Origin: JAJPHW01 sp963771505
Lineage (GTDB): Bacteria; Acidobacteriota; Terriglobia; Terriglobales; Acidobacteriaceae
Assembly (NCBI GenBank): GCA_963771505.1
Contig: CAVYTO010000001.1
Location: 496,001 to 560,000, forward strand
Length of the DNA: 64,000 nt
Reading direction: 5' to 3'
The notes below the pieces were generated by a model that was not told the origin of the DNA, searched no databases, and saw only the letters and a list, made by a program, of their open reading frames with translations. Shown in pieces: positions 33,831-42,929 of the stretch (its first letter is position 1; every line of letters begins with the position of its first letter). The position numbers and the translations under genes were made by a program.

Positions 33831-36482
33831 TTATCTCTTCGCTTCCGTCGGCTCTTTCGCTCCCACCCTTTTGCTGACGGCGAAGGTCATCTTGCCGGAT
33901 TGTTTGTCGGCGTCGACTACTACGTGATCGCCGTGCAGGATTTCGCCGTCGAGAATCTTGAGCGCGAGCGGGTCTTGGATGAGCTTCTGGATGGCGCGCT
34001 TCAGCGGGCGCGCTCCAAAGTTAGGGTCATAGCCTTGGGCGAACATCGCGTCTTTAGCGGGGTCGGTCAGCTCCAGCGAAATTTTGCGGTTGGCAAGTAA
34101 GCGCCGCACATCTTCTAGGCGCAGCTCGATGATCTTGACCAGTTGTTCCTTGCCGAGGGGATGGAAAATGACGATGTCGTCCACGCGGTTGAGGAACTCG
34201 GGCCGAAAATGTGCGTGCAATGTGTTCATGACTTGCTTCGAAGCATCTTCAAAGTCTTTTTCGGAGTGCAGGCTATCGGATTGCAAGAATGACGACCCAA
34301 GATTCGACGTCATGATGATGATGGTGTTTTTGAAATCGACGACACGGCCTTTGCCGTCGGTGAGGCGGCCATCGTCCATGATTTGCAAGAGCACGTTGAA
34401 GACGTCGGGATGCGCTTTTTCGATTTCGTCGAAAAGAATTACCGCATAAGGACGGCGGCGCACCTGCTCGGTAAGCTGTCCGCCTTCTTCATAGCCGACG
34501 TAGCCCGGTGGCGCGCCGATCAAGCGCGAGACGGCATGCTTCTCCATGTATTCCGACATGTCGATGCGGACGAGGGAGTGCTCATCGTCGAAAAGGAATT
34601 CGGCTAGCCCGCGTGCGAGTTCGGTTTTGCCGACGCCTGTAGGGCCGAGAAAAATAAACGATCCGATGGGGCGTTTGGGATCGCTCAACCCGGCGCGGGA
34701 GCGGCGAATGGCGTTCGAGACGCGCTCGAGCGCTTCGTCCTGGCCGATCACCCGATTTCGCAGGCGGTCTTCCATGGTGACCAGCTTTTTGACTTCGCCT
34801 TCGAGCATCTTGCTGATGGGAATGCCGGTCCATTTGCTGACGATGCGGGCAATGTCTTCGTCGTCCACTTCTTCTTTCAGCATGTGGTTGGAGCGGCCGG
34901 CCTCGCCCGCAGCCTTGTCAGAAATTTTCTTCAGCTCTTCTTCGGTCTGCCGGATTAGCCCGTAACGGATCTCGGCTACGCGCTGCAAATTGCCCTTGCG
35001 TTCTTCCGCCTGCTCTTCGATTTTGAGTTGCTCGAGTTTCTCCTTCAACTCGCGTTGGTGCGCGATCGCGTCTTTCTCTTTTTTCCAGTTGGCTTTTAGC
35101 GTGTTCGACTTCTCGCGAATCTCTGCCAGGTCTTTTTCAATAATGATGAGCCGATCTTTTGAGTTCGTATCCTCTTCTTTCTTCAGTGCCTGCTTTTCAA
35201 TTTCAAGTTGCGTGGCGCGGCGCTCCAACTGGTCGATGTCGGTCGGCAACGAATCGATCTGGATGCGCAACGATGCGGCGGCTTCATCGATCAGGTCGAT
35301 GGCTTTGTCCGGCAGGAAGCGGTCGGAGATATAACGGTGCGACAGCGTCGCGGCGGAAACGATGGCGGAATCTTTAATGCGAACGCCGTGATGCACCTCG
35401 TAGCGTTCTTTGAGGCCGCGAAGAATGGCGATGGTGTCTTCGACGTTGGGCTCGCCGACGAAAACGATTTGGAAGCGACGCTCGAGGGCAGCATCTTTTT
35501 CGATGTACTTACGGTATTCGTTGAGCGTGGTCGCGCCGATGGCGCGCAACTCGCCGCGGGCCAGCGCGGGCTTGAGCATGTTAGAGGCGTCGATTGCGCC
35601 TTCGGCCGCTCCGGCGCCAACAATCGTGTGCAGTTCGTCGATGAAGAGAACGATCTGTCCCTGCGAGTCTTCGATGTCTTTTAAGACCGCCTTGAGGCGG
35701 TCTTCGAACTCCCCGCGATACTTTGCGCCTGCGAGCATGGCGCCGAGGTCCAAAGAGATGACACGCTTGTTGCGCAGAATTTCCGGAACGTCGCCGTTGA
35801 TGATGCGCTGCGCCAGTCCTTCGACGATGGCGGTCTTGCCGACTCCGGGCTCGCCGATCAATACAGGGTTATTTTTCGTACGGCGGGAAAGCACTTGCAC
35901 CACACGGCGGATTTCTTCGTCGCGTCCGATGACGGGATCGAGTTTTCCGCGACGGGCTTGCTCGGTCAGGTCGCGGGCATAGCGCTCGAGCGCCTGATAT
36001 TTTGCTTCGGGATTTTGGTCCGTAATTTTTTGCGATCCGCGGACGGATGCGAGGGCTTTTAGGATTGCGTCGTAGGTTGCGTTGTGGCGCGAAAGAATTT
36101 GCTGCGCGGCGTCGCGCTTTTGCTGCGTAGCCGAAAGCAGCAAGTGCTCGGTGGAAACGTATTCGTCTTTGAAGTTTGCGGCTTCCTTGAAAGCCTGCTC
36201 GAGTAGTTTGTTCAGGGCGCTCGAAGCAGTGGCCTGAGACGCGCCTTCGCCGGAAACTTTGGGCAGGCGTTCGATTTCTTTATAAACTTCGTTAAGCACG
36301 GCTTCGGGACCGATGCCGATTTTTTCGAGTACGGGCGAAACGATGCCCTCTTTATCCTCGAGCAGCGCGGCGAGCAGATGGAGCGGAAGAATTTCCGAAT
36401 TGCCATGATCGGACGCGAGGGTGCTGGCGCGCTGCACCGCTTCCTGCGCTTTGACTGTGAATTTATCCCAACGAATGGCCAT
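33831..36482 (-). CDS. clpB: ATP-dependent disaggregase ClpB
   Basis: ClpB rescues aggregated proteins with DnaK. The 883-residue protein starts at ATG 36482 (MAIRWDKFTVKAQEAVQRA), with GAGGT upstream. The N domain (1-145) is followed by NBD1 with GEPGVGKTAIVEGLAQR and the VLFIDELHT Walker B. A long coiled-coil middle domain (about 400-520) rich in Lys/Glu follows, then NBD2 with GPTGVGKTELARGLAEF and the ClpB C-terminal AAA domain. The length and middle domain distinguish it from ClpA/ClpC. It is next to hsp20 on the same strand, a heat-shock pair separated by an intrinsic terminator. Confidence 0.98.
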   Translation of the reverse strand: MAIRWDKFTVKAQEAVQRASTLASDHGNSEILPLHLLAALLEDKEGIVSPVLEKIGIGPEAVLNEVYKEIERLPKVSGEGASQATASSALNKLLEQAFKEAANFKDEYVSTEHLLLSATQQKRDAAQQILSRHNATYDAILKALASVRGSQKITDQNPEAKYQALERYARDLTEQARRGKLDPVIGRDEEIRRVVQVLSRRTKNNPVLIGEPGVGKTAIVEGLAQRIINGDVPEILRNKRVISLDLGAMLAGAKYRGEFEDRLKAVLKDIEDSQGQIVLFIDELHTIVGAGAAEGAIDASNMLKPALARGELRAIGATTLNEYRKYIEKDAALERRFQIVFVGEPNVEDTIAILRGLKERYEVHHGVRIKDSAIVSAATLSHRYISDRFLPDKAIDLIDEAAASLRIQIDSLPTDIDQLERRATQLEIEKQALKKEEDTNSKDRLIIIEKDLAEIREKSNTLKANWKKEKDAIAHQRELKEKLEQLKIEEQAEERKGNLQRVAEIRYGLIRQTEEELKKISDKAAGEAGRSNHMLKEEVDDEDIARIVSKWTGIPISKMLEGEVKKLVTMEDRLRNRVIGQDEALERVSNAIRRSRAGLSDPKRPIGSFIFLGPTGVGKTELARGLAEFLFDDEHSLVRIDMSEYMEKHAVSRLIGAPPGYVGYEEGGQLTEQVRRRPYAVILFDEIEKAHPDVFNVLLQIMDDGRLTDGKGRVVDFKNTIIIMTSNLGSSFLQSDSLHSEKDFEDASKQVMNTLHAHFRPEFLNRVDDIVIFHPLGKEQLVKIIELRLEDVRRLLANRKISLELTDPAKDAMFAQGYDPNFGARPLKRAIQKLIQDPLALKILDGEILHGDHVVVDADKQSGKMTFAVSKRVGAKEPTEAKR

Positions 36483-36510
36483 GATGAACCTCAACTACGC
36501 AATTTTATTC

Positions 36511-36549
36511 CTAAATAAAAACGGGAGGCGGGCATGTCAGCCGCCTCCC
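36511..36549 (-). terminator. Rho-independent terminator of hsp20
   Basis: On the minus strand GGGAGGCGG and CCGCCTCCC (36549-36541 and 36531-36523) form a perfect 9-bp stem followed by GTTTTTATTTAG. It lies 53 nt after the hsp20 stop and before clpB, so clpB needs its own promoter. Confidence 0.9.
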
Positions 36550-36601
36550 CGAACCTTGGGCCTGCCGGACAAGTAAATGTCCGCCCCACACGAGCTTCAA
36601 A

Positions 36602-37096
36602 TTATGCGGCCTGGCTAACGCTCTTCTTGCCGTCGAGCGTCTTCTCGCCGCCGACGCTGATCTTGATTTGCTTCGGCTTGGCTTCGGCCTTTTTCGGCAA
36701 GGTAATCTTCAGGACACCCTTGTCGTAAGCGGCCTTCACACTCTCTGCGTCAATCGTGGTTGGCAGCGTGAACGTGCGGACGAAGCTACCGTATTGGCGC
36801 TCCACGCGGCGGAAGTTTTCTTCTTTCTCTTCCTTCTCGAACTTGCGCTCTCCGGTAACGGTGAGCGTGTTGTTCTCGATGCGCACGTCGATGTCACTTT
36901 CGTCAATGCCCGGAACTTCAAGTTTCAGGCTGATTTGGTGCTCGTCTTCATAGACGTCAACTGCCGGAGCGAAGCTTCCAGCGGTCAGGGAATCTTCCTG
37001 ACCCTCGGGGCTGTAAGCGCCATGGAAAAGGCGGTTCATGCGGTCTTGAAGAGTCGAAAATTCGCGCGAGGGGTTCCAGCGAGTGATAACGGTCAT
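36602..37096 (-). CDS. Hsp20/alpha-crystallin small heat-shock protein
   Basis: An ATP-independent holdase of 164 residues. The N-terminal segment (MTVITRWNPSREFSTLQDRMNRLF) is typical of bacterial class A sHSPs. The alpha-crystallin domain runs from about residue 45 to 140 (DVYEDEHQISLKLEVPGI, VTGERKFEKEE, FVRTFTLPTTIDAESVKAAYDKGVLKITLPKK). The C-terminal tail lacks an obvious I-x-I. A strong sigma70-like promoter lies just upstream. It is upstream of clpB on the same strand, and both probably act on heat-damaged proteins. Confidence 0.96.
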   Translation of the reverse strand: MTVITRWNPSREFSTLQDRMNRLFHGAYSPEGQEDSLTAGSFAPAVDVYEDEHQISLKLEVPGIDESDIDVRIENNTLTVTGERKFEKEEKEENFRRVERQYGSFVRTFTLPTTIDAESVKAAYDKGVLKITLPKKAEAKPKQIKISVGGEKTLDGKKSVSQAA

Positions 37097-37179
37097 GTCA
37101 AAGCTCCTTCGAATGTCGTGAAATTTTTGGGCGCCTTTTTGCGTCCTGCTGACTTAGATGCGCCGCATACAACAAACGA

Positions 37180-37208
37180 AGCATAAAACATGAGTGTATT
37201 GTTGTCAA
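37180..37208 (-). promoter_or_regulatory. Promoter of hsp20
   Basis: On the minus strand TTGACA (37208-37203) and TATGCT (37185-37180) are exactly 17 nt apart, about 80 nt before the hsp20 ATG. No CIRCE element is seen. An AT-rich inverted repeat, GTTATTatttgcAATAAC (37228-37245), lies 20 nt upstream and overlaps the end of the neighbouring methyltransferase gene. Confidence 0.72.
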
Positions 37209-37231
37209 CTACTAATTTGAGTATAAAGTTA

Positions 37232-38401
37232 TTATTTGCAATAACATATCAGGCATTTCAAATACGATGTTTCTGGAATGTCTGGAGTGACAGGGTGATC
37301 TTGGGATTGTCCGCGCTGTTCGAGGAGACGGACTTCGCGGCGTGCGTCCCGCGCCGCTTCGGCGACGACGCCGAGGAATTCCAGCGAACTGACATGGTAG
37401 GAACAGGAACAGGTGACCAGGATGCCGCCAGGGTTCAGCATCTTGAACGCCCTAAGGTTGAGTTCTTTATATCCGCGCATGGCGGTGTCGATGGCGCGCT
37501 TGCTTTTCGCGAAAGCGGGCGGATCGAGGACGATGGTGTCGTACTGCTTGCCCGAGGCGGAATAATCGCGAAGAAGGTCGAAGGCGTTGGCTTCGATCCA
37601 TTCGATTTCGCGGTTGTTGAGCAACGCATTGCGCTCGGCGACTTCAAGCGCTGGGCGGGAGCTGTCGACGGCGGTTACGCTACTGCACTTTTCCGCGAGA
37701 TGCAGAGAAAAGCCGCCCTGATAGCAGAATATATCTAGCGCTTCTCCGCGGCTGTAGCGGGCGGCGGCGGCGTAGTTTTCGCGCTGGTCGAGGAACGCTC
37801 CGGTTTTTTGGCCTGTCTGCGCGTCAAAGTGAAATCGCAGTGAGTTCATGGTGAAAGTGGTCGACGACTTATCGCCGTAAAGAGGCCGCGAGTCCAGGGG
37901 CGGCAAGTGCTCCAGCTCGCGAATCTTCGGGTCGACGCGCTCGACGATGGCGACGGGTGCAAGCTTCGTCAGTTCTTCGAGAACGACCTGGCGGACCGGT
38001 GCTGCGTCCATTGCCTGAGTGACGACTTGCAGGCTGAACATGTCGTTGTAGCGGTCGACGATCAGTCCGGGGAGTGAGTCGGCTTCGCTGAAGACGAGGC
38101 GATAGGCGTCGGTTTCGTGGACGAATCGCTCGCGATACGCTACCGCAGCCTGAATGCGCTGGCGCAGCAGCGCCGGCAAATCGTCGACGATCTCATGCGA
38201 AATCATGCGGACGGCAATCTGCGACGAGCTGCTGTAGAGCGCGGTCCCAAGAAATTTTCCGCGTTCGTCCGTAACACGGATTAATGAGCCGGGAGGGACG
38301 CCGTCCGCGGAGAGGATATCGGAACGGTAGACCCAGACATGGCCTTCTTTCAGGCGAGTTGCGCCGCGACGGGAAATTTTAACGGTCGAGCTTGGGGGCA
38401 T
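37232..38401 (-). CDS. Class I SAM-dependent rRNA methyltransferase, RlmI-like (23S rRNA m5C)
   Basis: A 389-residue protein with an N-terminal PUA domain (VKISRRGATRLKEGHVWVYRSDI...GSLIRVTD) that contacts RNA, then an RlmI/RlmK-type middle domain and a Rossmann methyltransferase. SAM-site motifs are DIFCYQGGFSLHLAEK and VTAVDSSRPALEVAERNA. The catalytic motifs are VLDPPAFAKSK and TCSCSYHVS, where the Cys of TCSCS is the expected nucleophile for m5C. It probably modifies 23S rRNA as RlmI does at C1962; the exact site is inferred. No operon partner is obvious. Confidence 0.92.
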   Translation of the reverse strand: MPPSSTVKISRRGATRLKEGHVWVYRSDILSADGVPPGSLIRVTDERGKFLGTALYSSSSQIAVRMISHEIVDDLPALLRQRIQAAVAYRERFVHETDAYRLVFSEADSLPGLIVDRYNDMFSLQVVTQAMDAAPVRQVVLEELTKLAPVAIVERVDPKIRELEHLPPLDSRPLYGDKSSTTFTMNSLRFHFDAQTGQKTGAFLDQRENYAAAARYSRGEALDIFCYQGGFSLHLAEKCSSVTAVDSSRPALEVAERNALLNNREIEWIEANAFDLLRDYSASGKQYDTIVLDPPAFAKSKRAIDTAMRGYKELNLRAFKMLNPGGILVTCSCSYHVSSLEFLGVVAEAARDARREVRLLEQRGQSQDHPVTPDIPETSYLKCLICYCK

Positions 38402-38426
38402 GAAGCGAGTTTACAGGGTGAAAGCA

Positions 38427-38479
38427 AAAGCAGATTCCTTGCACGTGCTCGCCGCTGCGGACAGCTTGGAATGACAAGA
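38427..38479. repeat. Copy of the dispersed 'GCAGATTCCT ... GGAATGACA' repeat
   Basis: GCAGATTCCTTGCACGTGCT, CGCCGCTGCGGACAGC and TTGGAATGACAAGA run through the gap between the zinc-ribbon gene and the rRNA methyltransferase gene. The order of these blocks matches the element at 33.5 kb (CAGATTCCTACGCTCGC, CGCCGCTTACGCCGCTCC, GAAATGACAGAG). Confidence 0.4.
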
Positions 38480-38501
38480 TAGAAAATTCTGAGGATTTTA
38501 A

Positions 38502-39596
38502 TTAGCTGGCGGCGGTTTGAGTTTCGGGAGTTGGAGAAAGGGCGCGGGCCGCTTTCAGATCGGAGTGGAGTTCGTCGAGAATTACGCTGGGCAATTCGTC
38601 CCCCCAGTTGTCGAGCTGCTTTTCATCGGGGGCGTTCCTAAGCTGAGTTGCGGAATCAATTTCGTGAGAAAAAGCGGTGACAAAGTTACCTTCTCGATTG
38701 CGGGTGATGCCGACTTTCCTGCCGCTGTGGGCGTCGTACACCCGGCAACTACAGCGCATTTCGGCGTTCGCGAGGGCAAGAAAAACCTCTCCGGACTCAT
38801 CTAGATCGGGGCGGAAGAACCACACACGGCCGCCGGCAATCTTTACTTTGGCGCGCTTCTTGGCGGCTGGGACCGGCTTGATTGCTGCATCTTCGCGACG
38901 GGGATCAAAATAAAGGATGCGCTGGCAGGATTCGCACTCGATGGTTTTTCCCGATCGAACTTCGTTGTAAGTCTGAGGGCGAAGCTTGGTTTGACAACCG
39001 AGGCACTTTTGGTCGCGGACTTCGGCGATTCCCGATCCGCGAAACTTCATGACCCGCTCGTAGTGGCGGATTAAATCTGGGTCGATCGCGTTGCGCGTAG
39101 CTTCGCGCTTGCTATTCCACTCGGCGAGCTGTTTCTGATCGTGTTCGGTGCGTTCGCGAGCTTCTTTTTTTTCTTTCTCGACTCCCGAAGCTTCCGCTTT
39201 CAGTTCGGCTTCGGCGATCTTTACCTTTTGCTCACGGGCTTCGACATTGACCATCAAATCAAGAATTTTGTCTTCGTTCGCCTGAATATCCTGCTCGGCA
39301 AATTGGATCTCGTGCATCAACGCTTTGTACTGATCGTTGGTCTTCACTTCGAGCGACTGGTCGCGGTATTTCGAGATCTTCCCCCGCAAGTCCTGAATCG
39401 AAGTCTCAAACTTGCGTTTGTCGGCTTCGTCGTTCTTGACGGCGGCTTTGGCGGCTTCCAGCGCGGCTTTGTGCCCGGCCAGTTTTTCTTCGATGATTGC
39501 GACGCGTTTCGGGAGGGCGGCGATTTCTTCCTGCAAGCGCCGGATTTCCCGGTCGGCGTCCTGCAGGTGCATCAAGTTTTCAATGTCTGGCGCCAT
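38502..39596 (-). CDS. Coiled-coil C4 zinc-ribbon protein (CT398-like) with C-terminal extension
   Basis: A 364-residue cytoplasmic protein. Residues 5-175 form a long heptad-rich coiled coil (EIRRLQEEIAALPKRV, KRKFETSIQDLRGKIS, ARERTEHDQKQLAEW). A C4 zinc ribbon follows (KCLGCQTKLRP...IECESCQRILYFDP, about 200-232). CT398-like proteins have been linked to flagellar and type III secretion factors, but usually end here at about 240 residues. This one continues for about 120 residues with no recognisable fold. Function is unknown. It is near the tRNA/tuf cluster but on the other strand. Confidence 0.85.
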   Translation of the reverse strand: MAPDIENLMHLQDADREIRRLQEEIAALPKRVAIIEEKLAGHKAALEAAKAAVKNDEADKRKFETSIQDLRGKISKYRDQSLEVKTNDQYKALMHEIQFAEQDIQANEDKILDLMVNVEAREQKVKIAEAELKAEASGVEKEKKEARERTEHDQKQLAEWNSKREATRNAIDPDLIRHYERVMKFRGSGIAEVRDQKCLGCQTKLRPQTYNEVRSGKTIECESCQRILYFDPRREDAAIKPVPAAKKRAKVKIAGGRVWFFRPDLDESGEVFLALANAEMRCSCRVYDAHSGRKVGITRNREGNFVTAFSHEIDSATQLRNAPDEKQLDNWGDELPSVILDELHSDLKAARALSPTPETQTAAS

Positions 39597-39660
39597 GAGG
39601 GGAGAGAACTTCTTGATTTTAGCATGGCTATGCGAGACGAGTTGCGTTTGGCAGATTCAG

Positions 39661-39689
39661 TTGCGTGCCTATAACCTATGTGATAACTT
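39661..39689 (+). promoter_or_regulatory. Probable promoter of the tRNA-tuf operon
   Basis: TTGCGT (39661-39666) and TAACTT (39684-39689) are 17 nt apart, about 80 nt upstream of the first tRNA. The boxes are imperfect but the spacing and position are right. A CCTCCGCGGAGG palindrome lies between it and the tRNA. Confidence 0.45.
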
Positions 39690-39772
39690 TTAGACTTGTC
39701 CCGTAAAGCAGGAAGGGATCATTAGGGATAGACTGCGCCTCCGCGGAGGTGGAGGTAAGGTCCGTCCCGATT

Positions 39773-39848
39773 GCTGGCGTAGCTCAGTTGGTAGAGCATC
39801 TGATTTGTAATCAGAGGGTCGTAGGTTCAAATCCTATCGCCAGCTCCA
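39773..39848 (+). tRNA. tRNA-Thr (anticodon TGT)
   Basis: The cloverleaf is complete: acceptor GCTGGCG/CGCCAGC, D-arm AGCTCAGTTGGTAGAGC, anticodon stem CTGAT/ATCAG with loop TTTGTAA, T-loop GGTTCAAATCC, and encoded CCA. It is the first of five tRNAs around tuf. Confidence 0.97.
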
Positions 39849-40046
39849 GAAATCGGACCCCAGATGCAGGGCGGTAGTTGAGGCAGCGGACGACAGAGTT
39901 TCCCACGGCATTTCGCAAGGAATCTCCTAAAGTGATTTGACTTTGCGCAGATTTTAGCGCGTCTTGTTTTTCTGATTCGGGTAACGGTTAGACCTGCCGC
40001 TGCATTGCCTCGCGCATGCGTCGTGCCGAGCGGAGCGGGTGGATAT

Positions 40047-40135
40047 GCACAGGTGGGTGAGTGGTTAAAGCCAACAGACTGTAAATCTGTCCCTCCTAGC
40101 GAGGTACGAAGGTTCGAATCCTTCCCTGTGCACCA
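40047..40135 (+). tRNA. tRNA-Tyr (anticodon GTA)
   Basis: A class II tRNA with long variable arm (CCCTCCTAGCGAGG): acceptor GCACAGG/CCTGTGC, anticodon stem ACAGA/TCTGT with loop CTGTAAA, T-arm GAAGGTTCGAATCCTTC, and encoded CCA. The 198 nt between it and tRNA-Thr hold no gene. Confidence 0.97.
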
Positions 40136-40164
40136 GAGATTGGTTGTAACGAAGGCGAAGTTTT

Positions 40165-40320
40165 GTGAACCGTTTGTATTGGGCGCTGTTCGCGTATGTG
40201 GTTCTCGGGGCTTTGGCCTGGAGGACGATCAGCGATTCGCGGATGCGGTTGGGAACGTTGGCGATTTTGGGGATGTTCGCGGTCAAGTCAATGTTGCACA
40301 GGCGCTTAGAGACGCGGTAG
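40165..40320 (+). CDS. Tiny membrane protein encoded between tRNA genes, 51 aa
   Basis: A GTG-started frame of 51 codons begins 30 nt after tRNA-Tyr, with GAAGG-type Shine-Dalgarno about 12 nt upstream. The product starts MNRLYWALFAYVVLGALAW, a clear membrane segment. It continues with a polar turn (RTISDSRMR) and a second hydrophobic stretch (LGTLAILGMFAVKSML), ending HRRLETR. It would be a two-helix hairpin in the inner membrane. I know no family. The amphipathic design argues for a real gene, but being inside a tRNA operon it could also be a spurious frame. Confidence 0.5.
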   Translation: MNRLYWALFAYVVLGALAWRTISDSRMRLGTLAILGMFAVKSMLHRRLETR

Positions 40321-40374
40321 TCAGCAAAGAAGGTCGGGAAACTGATTCTCGAGAGATTTGATTTTGGTTAGCGG

Positions 40375-40450
<76 letters not shown>

Positions 40451-40537
40451 GAGTTTGAGGCGTTTTGCGGGCCCGTTCGGCACTTCGTTTTGCTCAGTTC
40501 CTCAGGGCAGGCTAACAACGAGCGGGGCGGGAGCTGC

Positions 40538-40567
40538 CGAGATCCCGAGCGAAGTTGAGGGATCTCG
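40538..40567. repeat. Palindromic intergenic repeat between tRNA-Thr and tRNA-Gly
   Basis: CGAGATCCC (40538-40546) and GGGATCTCG (40559-40567) form a 9-bp stem around GAGCGAAGTTGA. The 'GATCCCgagcgaagttgaGGGATC' pattern is a common dispersed bacterial hairpin type. It may affect processing of the tRNA precursor or be inert. Confidence 0.55.
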
Positions 40568-40584
40568 TGAGTACAACGGGAAGG

Positions 40585-40659
40585 GCGGGAGTAACTCAGT
40601 GGTAGAGTCACAGCCTTCCAAGCTGTTGGTCGCGGGTTCGATTCCCGTCTCCCGCTCCA
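40585..40659 (+). tRNA. tRNA-Gly (anticodon TCC)
   Basis: Acceptor GCGGGAG/CTCCCGC, D-arm AACTCAGTGGTAGAGT, anticodon stem ACAGC/GCTGT with loop CTTCCAA, T-arm GCGGGTTCGATTCCCGT, encoded CCA. Confidence 0.96.
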
Positions 40660-40681
40660 GAATTTGAAGATCGAGGACGAA

Positions 40682-41029
40682 GTGGCATTTCAACAAGCGC
40701 CGTTAGCGGTCGAGAAAGTTGCCGAGTTTGAAGAACTCAAGCGCATCGTGGTCCGAGCGGTTAGCGGCAATCAGGCTGAACGATTTCTCGGACTGCTGGC
40801 AGGCGACCAGGTTCGCGTTAGGGACTTTGAGGGTGCGTTGAAGCGAGGCGCGTTTGACCGCATCGTAAAGAATGAGAGCGCTAAAGGCGAAAAGGACCGA
40901 GCGCTCAAGTTGTATCAAGGGCTGCCGGTTTTAGACCAGGCGCAGGTGAGGGAATTTTATCTTTCTAAGATTGAGGATGTGCCCGAGGCGCTTCGCGCCA
41001 AGTTTCGCAAGTTGTACAGCTATTACTGA
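40682..41029 (+). CDS. Conserved-looking hypothetical protein upstream of tuf, 115 aa
   Basis: The frame begins at GTG 40682, with GAGG upstream, only 23 nt after tRNA-Gly. The product is soluble, charged and helical (VEKVAEFEELKRIVVRAVSG, NQAERFLGLLAGDQVRV, DFEGALKRGAFDRIV, LYQGLPVLDQAQVREFYLSKI, ending RKLYSYY). No known domain is recognised. The stop lies 23 nt before the tuf ATG, so it should be translated from the same transcript. A further in-frame start (TTG 40664) would overlap nearly into the tRNA. Function is unknown. Confidence 0.68.
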   Translation: MAFQQAPLAVEKVAEFEELKRIVVRAVSGNQAERFLGLLAGDQVRVRDFEGALKRGAFDRIVKNESAKGEKDRALKLYQGLPVLDQAQVREFYLSKIEDVPEALRAKFRKLYSYY

Positions 41030-41052
41030 GGAAGGAACCAGCAAGGACTTAT

Positions 41053-42240
<1,188 letters not shown>

Positions 42241-42312
42241 AGGAGCTTTGCTCCGCTGGACGGCCGAAGGCGGGCCGTTCCACATGGTTTGAGCAGGTTG
42301 AAGGGGTGACTT

Positions 42313-42462
42313 ATGCGAGAGATTGTGACGTTACAATGCGGTGATTGCAAAGAGCGGAATTATTCGACGACGAAGAACCGTAAGACGACGACCGAGCGGC
42401 TGGAGTTCAAGAAATTCTGCTGCCGTTGCCGGAAGCATACGCCGCATAAAGAAGTGAAATAG
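42313..42462 (+). CDS. rpmG: 50S ribosomal protein L33
   Basis: This 49-residue protein starts MREIVTLQCGDCKERNY and ends KFCCRCRKHTPHKEVK. The paired Cys motifs CGDC and CCRC make this the zinc-binding (C+) form of L33. The ATG at 42313 follows tuf by 72 nt and precedes tRNA-Trp, the usual rpmG-trnW-secE-nusG order. Confidence 0.96.
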   Translation: MREIVTLQCGDCKERNYSTTKNRKTTTERLEFKKFCCRCRKHTPHKEVK

Positions 42463-42499
42463 TGGAACGCGGACGAGGGCGTCCGCGCTACACGAACGT

Positions 42500-42575
42500 A
42501 GGGGCGTAAGCTCAACGGTTAAACTGTCGGTCTCCAAAACCGAACTTGGGGGTTCGAATCCCTCCGCCCCTGCCA
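42500..42575 (+). tRNA. tRNA-Trp (anticodon CCA)
   Basis: Acceptor AGGGGCG/CGCCCCT, D-arm AGCTCAACGGTTAAACT, anticodon stem TCGGT/ACCGA with loop CTCCAAA, T-arm GGGGGTTCGAATCCCTC, encoded CCA. It lies between rpmG and secE. Confidence 0.96.
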
Positions 42576-42613
42576 GATTTTTGGAGAGCAGTTCGAAGGA
42601 AACAGGTGTAGTG

Positions 42614-42889
42614 ATGGGAGTAGAGAGCAAGAAAATGGCGAACTCAATCGCGACAAGCGGGGAAAGTTTTGGGGACCGGGCGAAAGCCTGGCCCGAACGG
42701 GTCAAGACGTTTTATAACGACGTTCGCTCGGAGATGCGCAAGGTCAGCGCGCCGTCGCTGAAAGAAGTGCAGGGCACGACCACGGTGGTGATCATTACCG
42801 TCTTTTTGTTCGGACTGTATTTCTGGATGGTCGACAATGCGATCGGCGGCGGCGTGAATTATCTGTTCAAGTATTTCACCCATCGCTAA
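42614..42889 (+). CDS. secE: Preprotein translocase subunit SecE
   Basis: SecE clamps SecY in the SecYEG channel. The 91-residue product (start ATG 42614) has the amphipathic segment RVKTFYNDVRSEMRKVSAPSLKEVQ followed by one membrane helix (TTVVIITVFLFGLYFWMVDNAI). This is the conserved single-span form. The N-terminal 25 residues are polar. An earlier frame start at 42581 and a later ATG (42635) are alternatives. nusG follows, as is almost universal. Confidence 0.95.
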   Translation: MGVESKKMANSIATSGESFGDRAKAWPERVKTFYNDVRSEMRKVSAPSLKEVQGTTTVVIITVFLFGLYFWMVDNAIGGGVNYLFKYFTHR

Positions 42890-42929
42890 AAGGGAACTTA
42901 AGAGAAGGAAATTTTGGCGGCATAACCTT

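Noticed and set aside
40005..40361. A 118-codon frame covering tRNA-Tyr
   Set aside because: It runs straight through the tRNA and is out of frame with the more convincing 51-aa membrane ORF.
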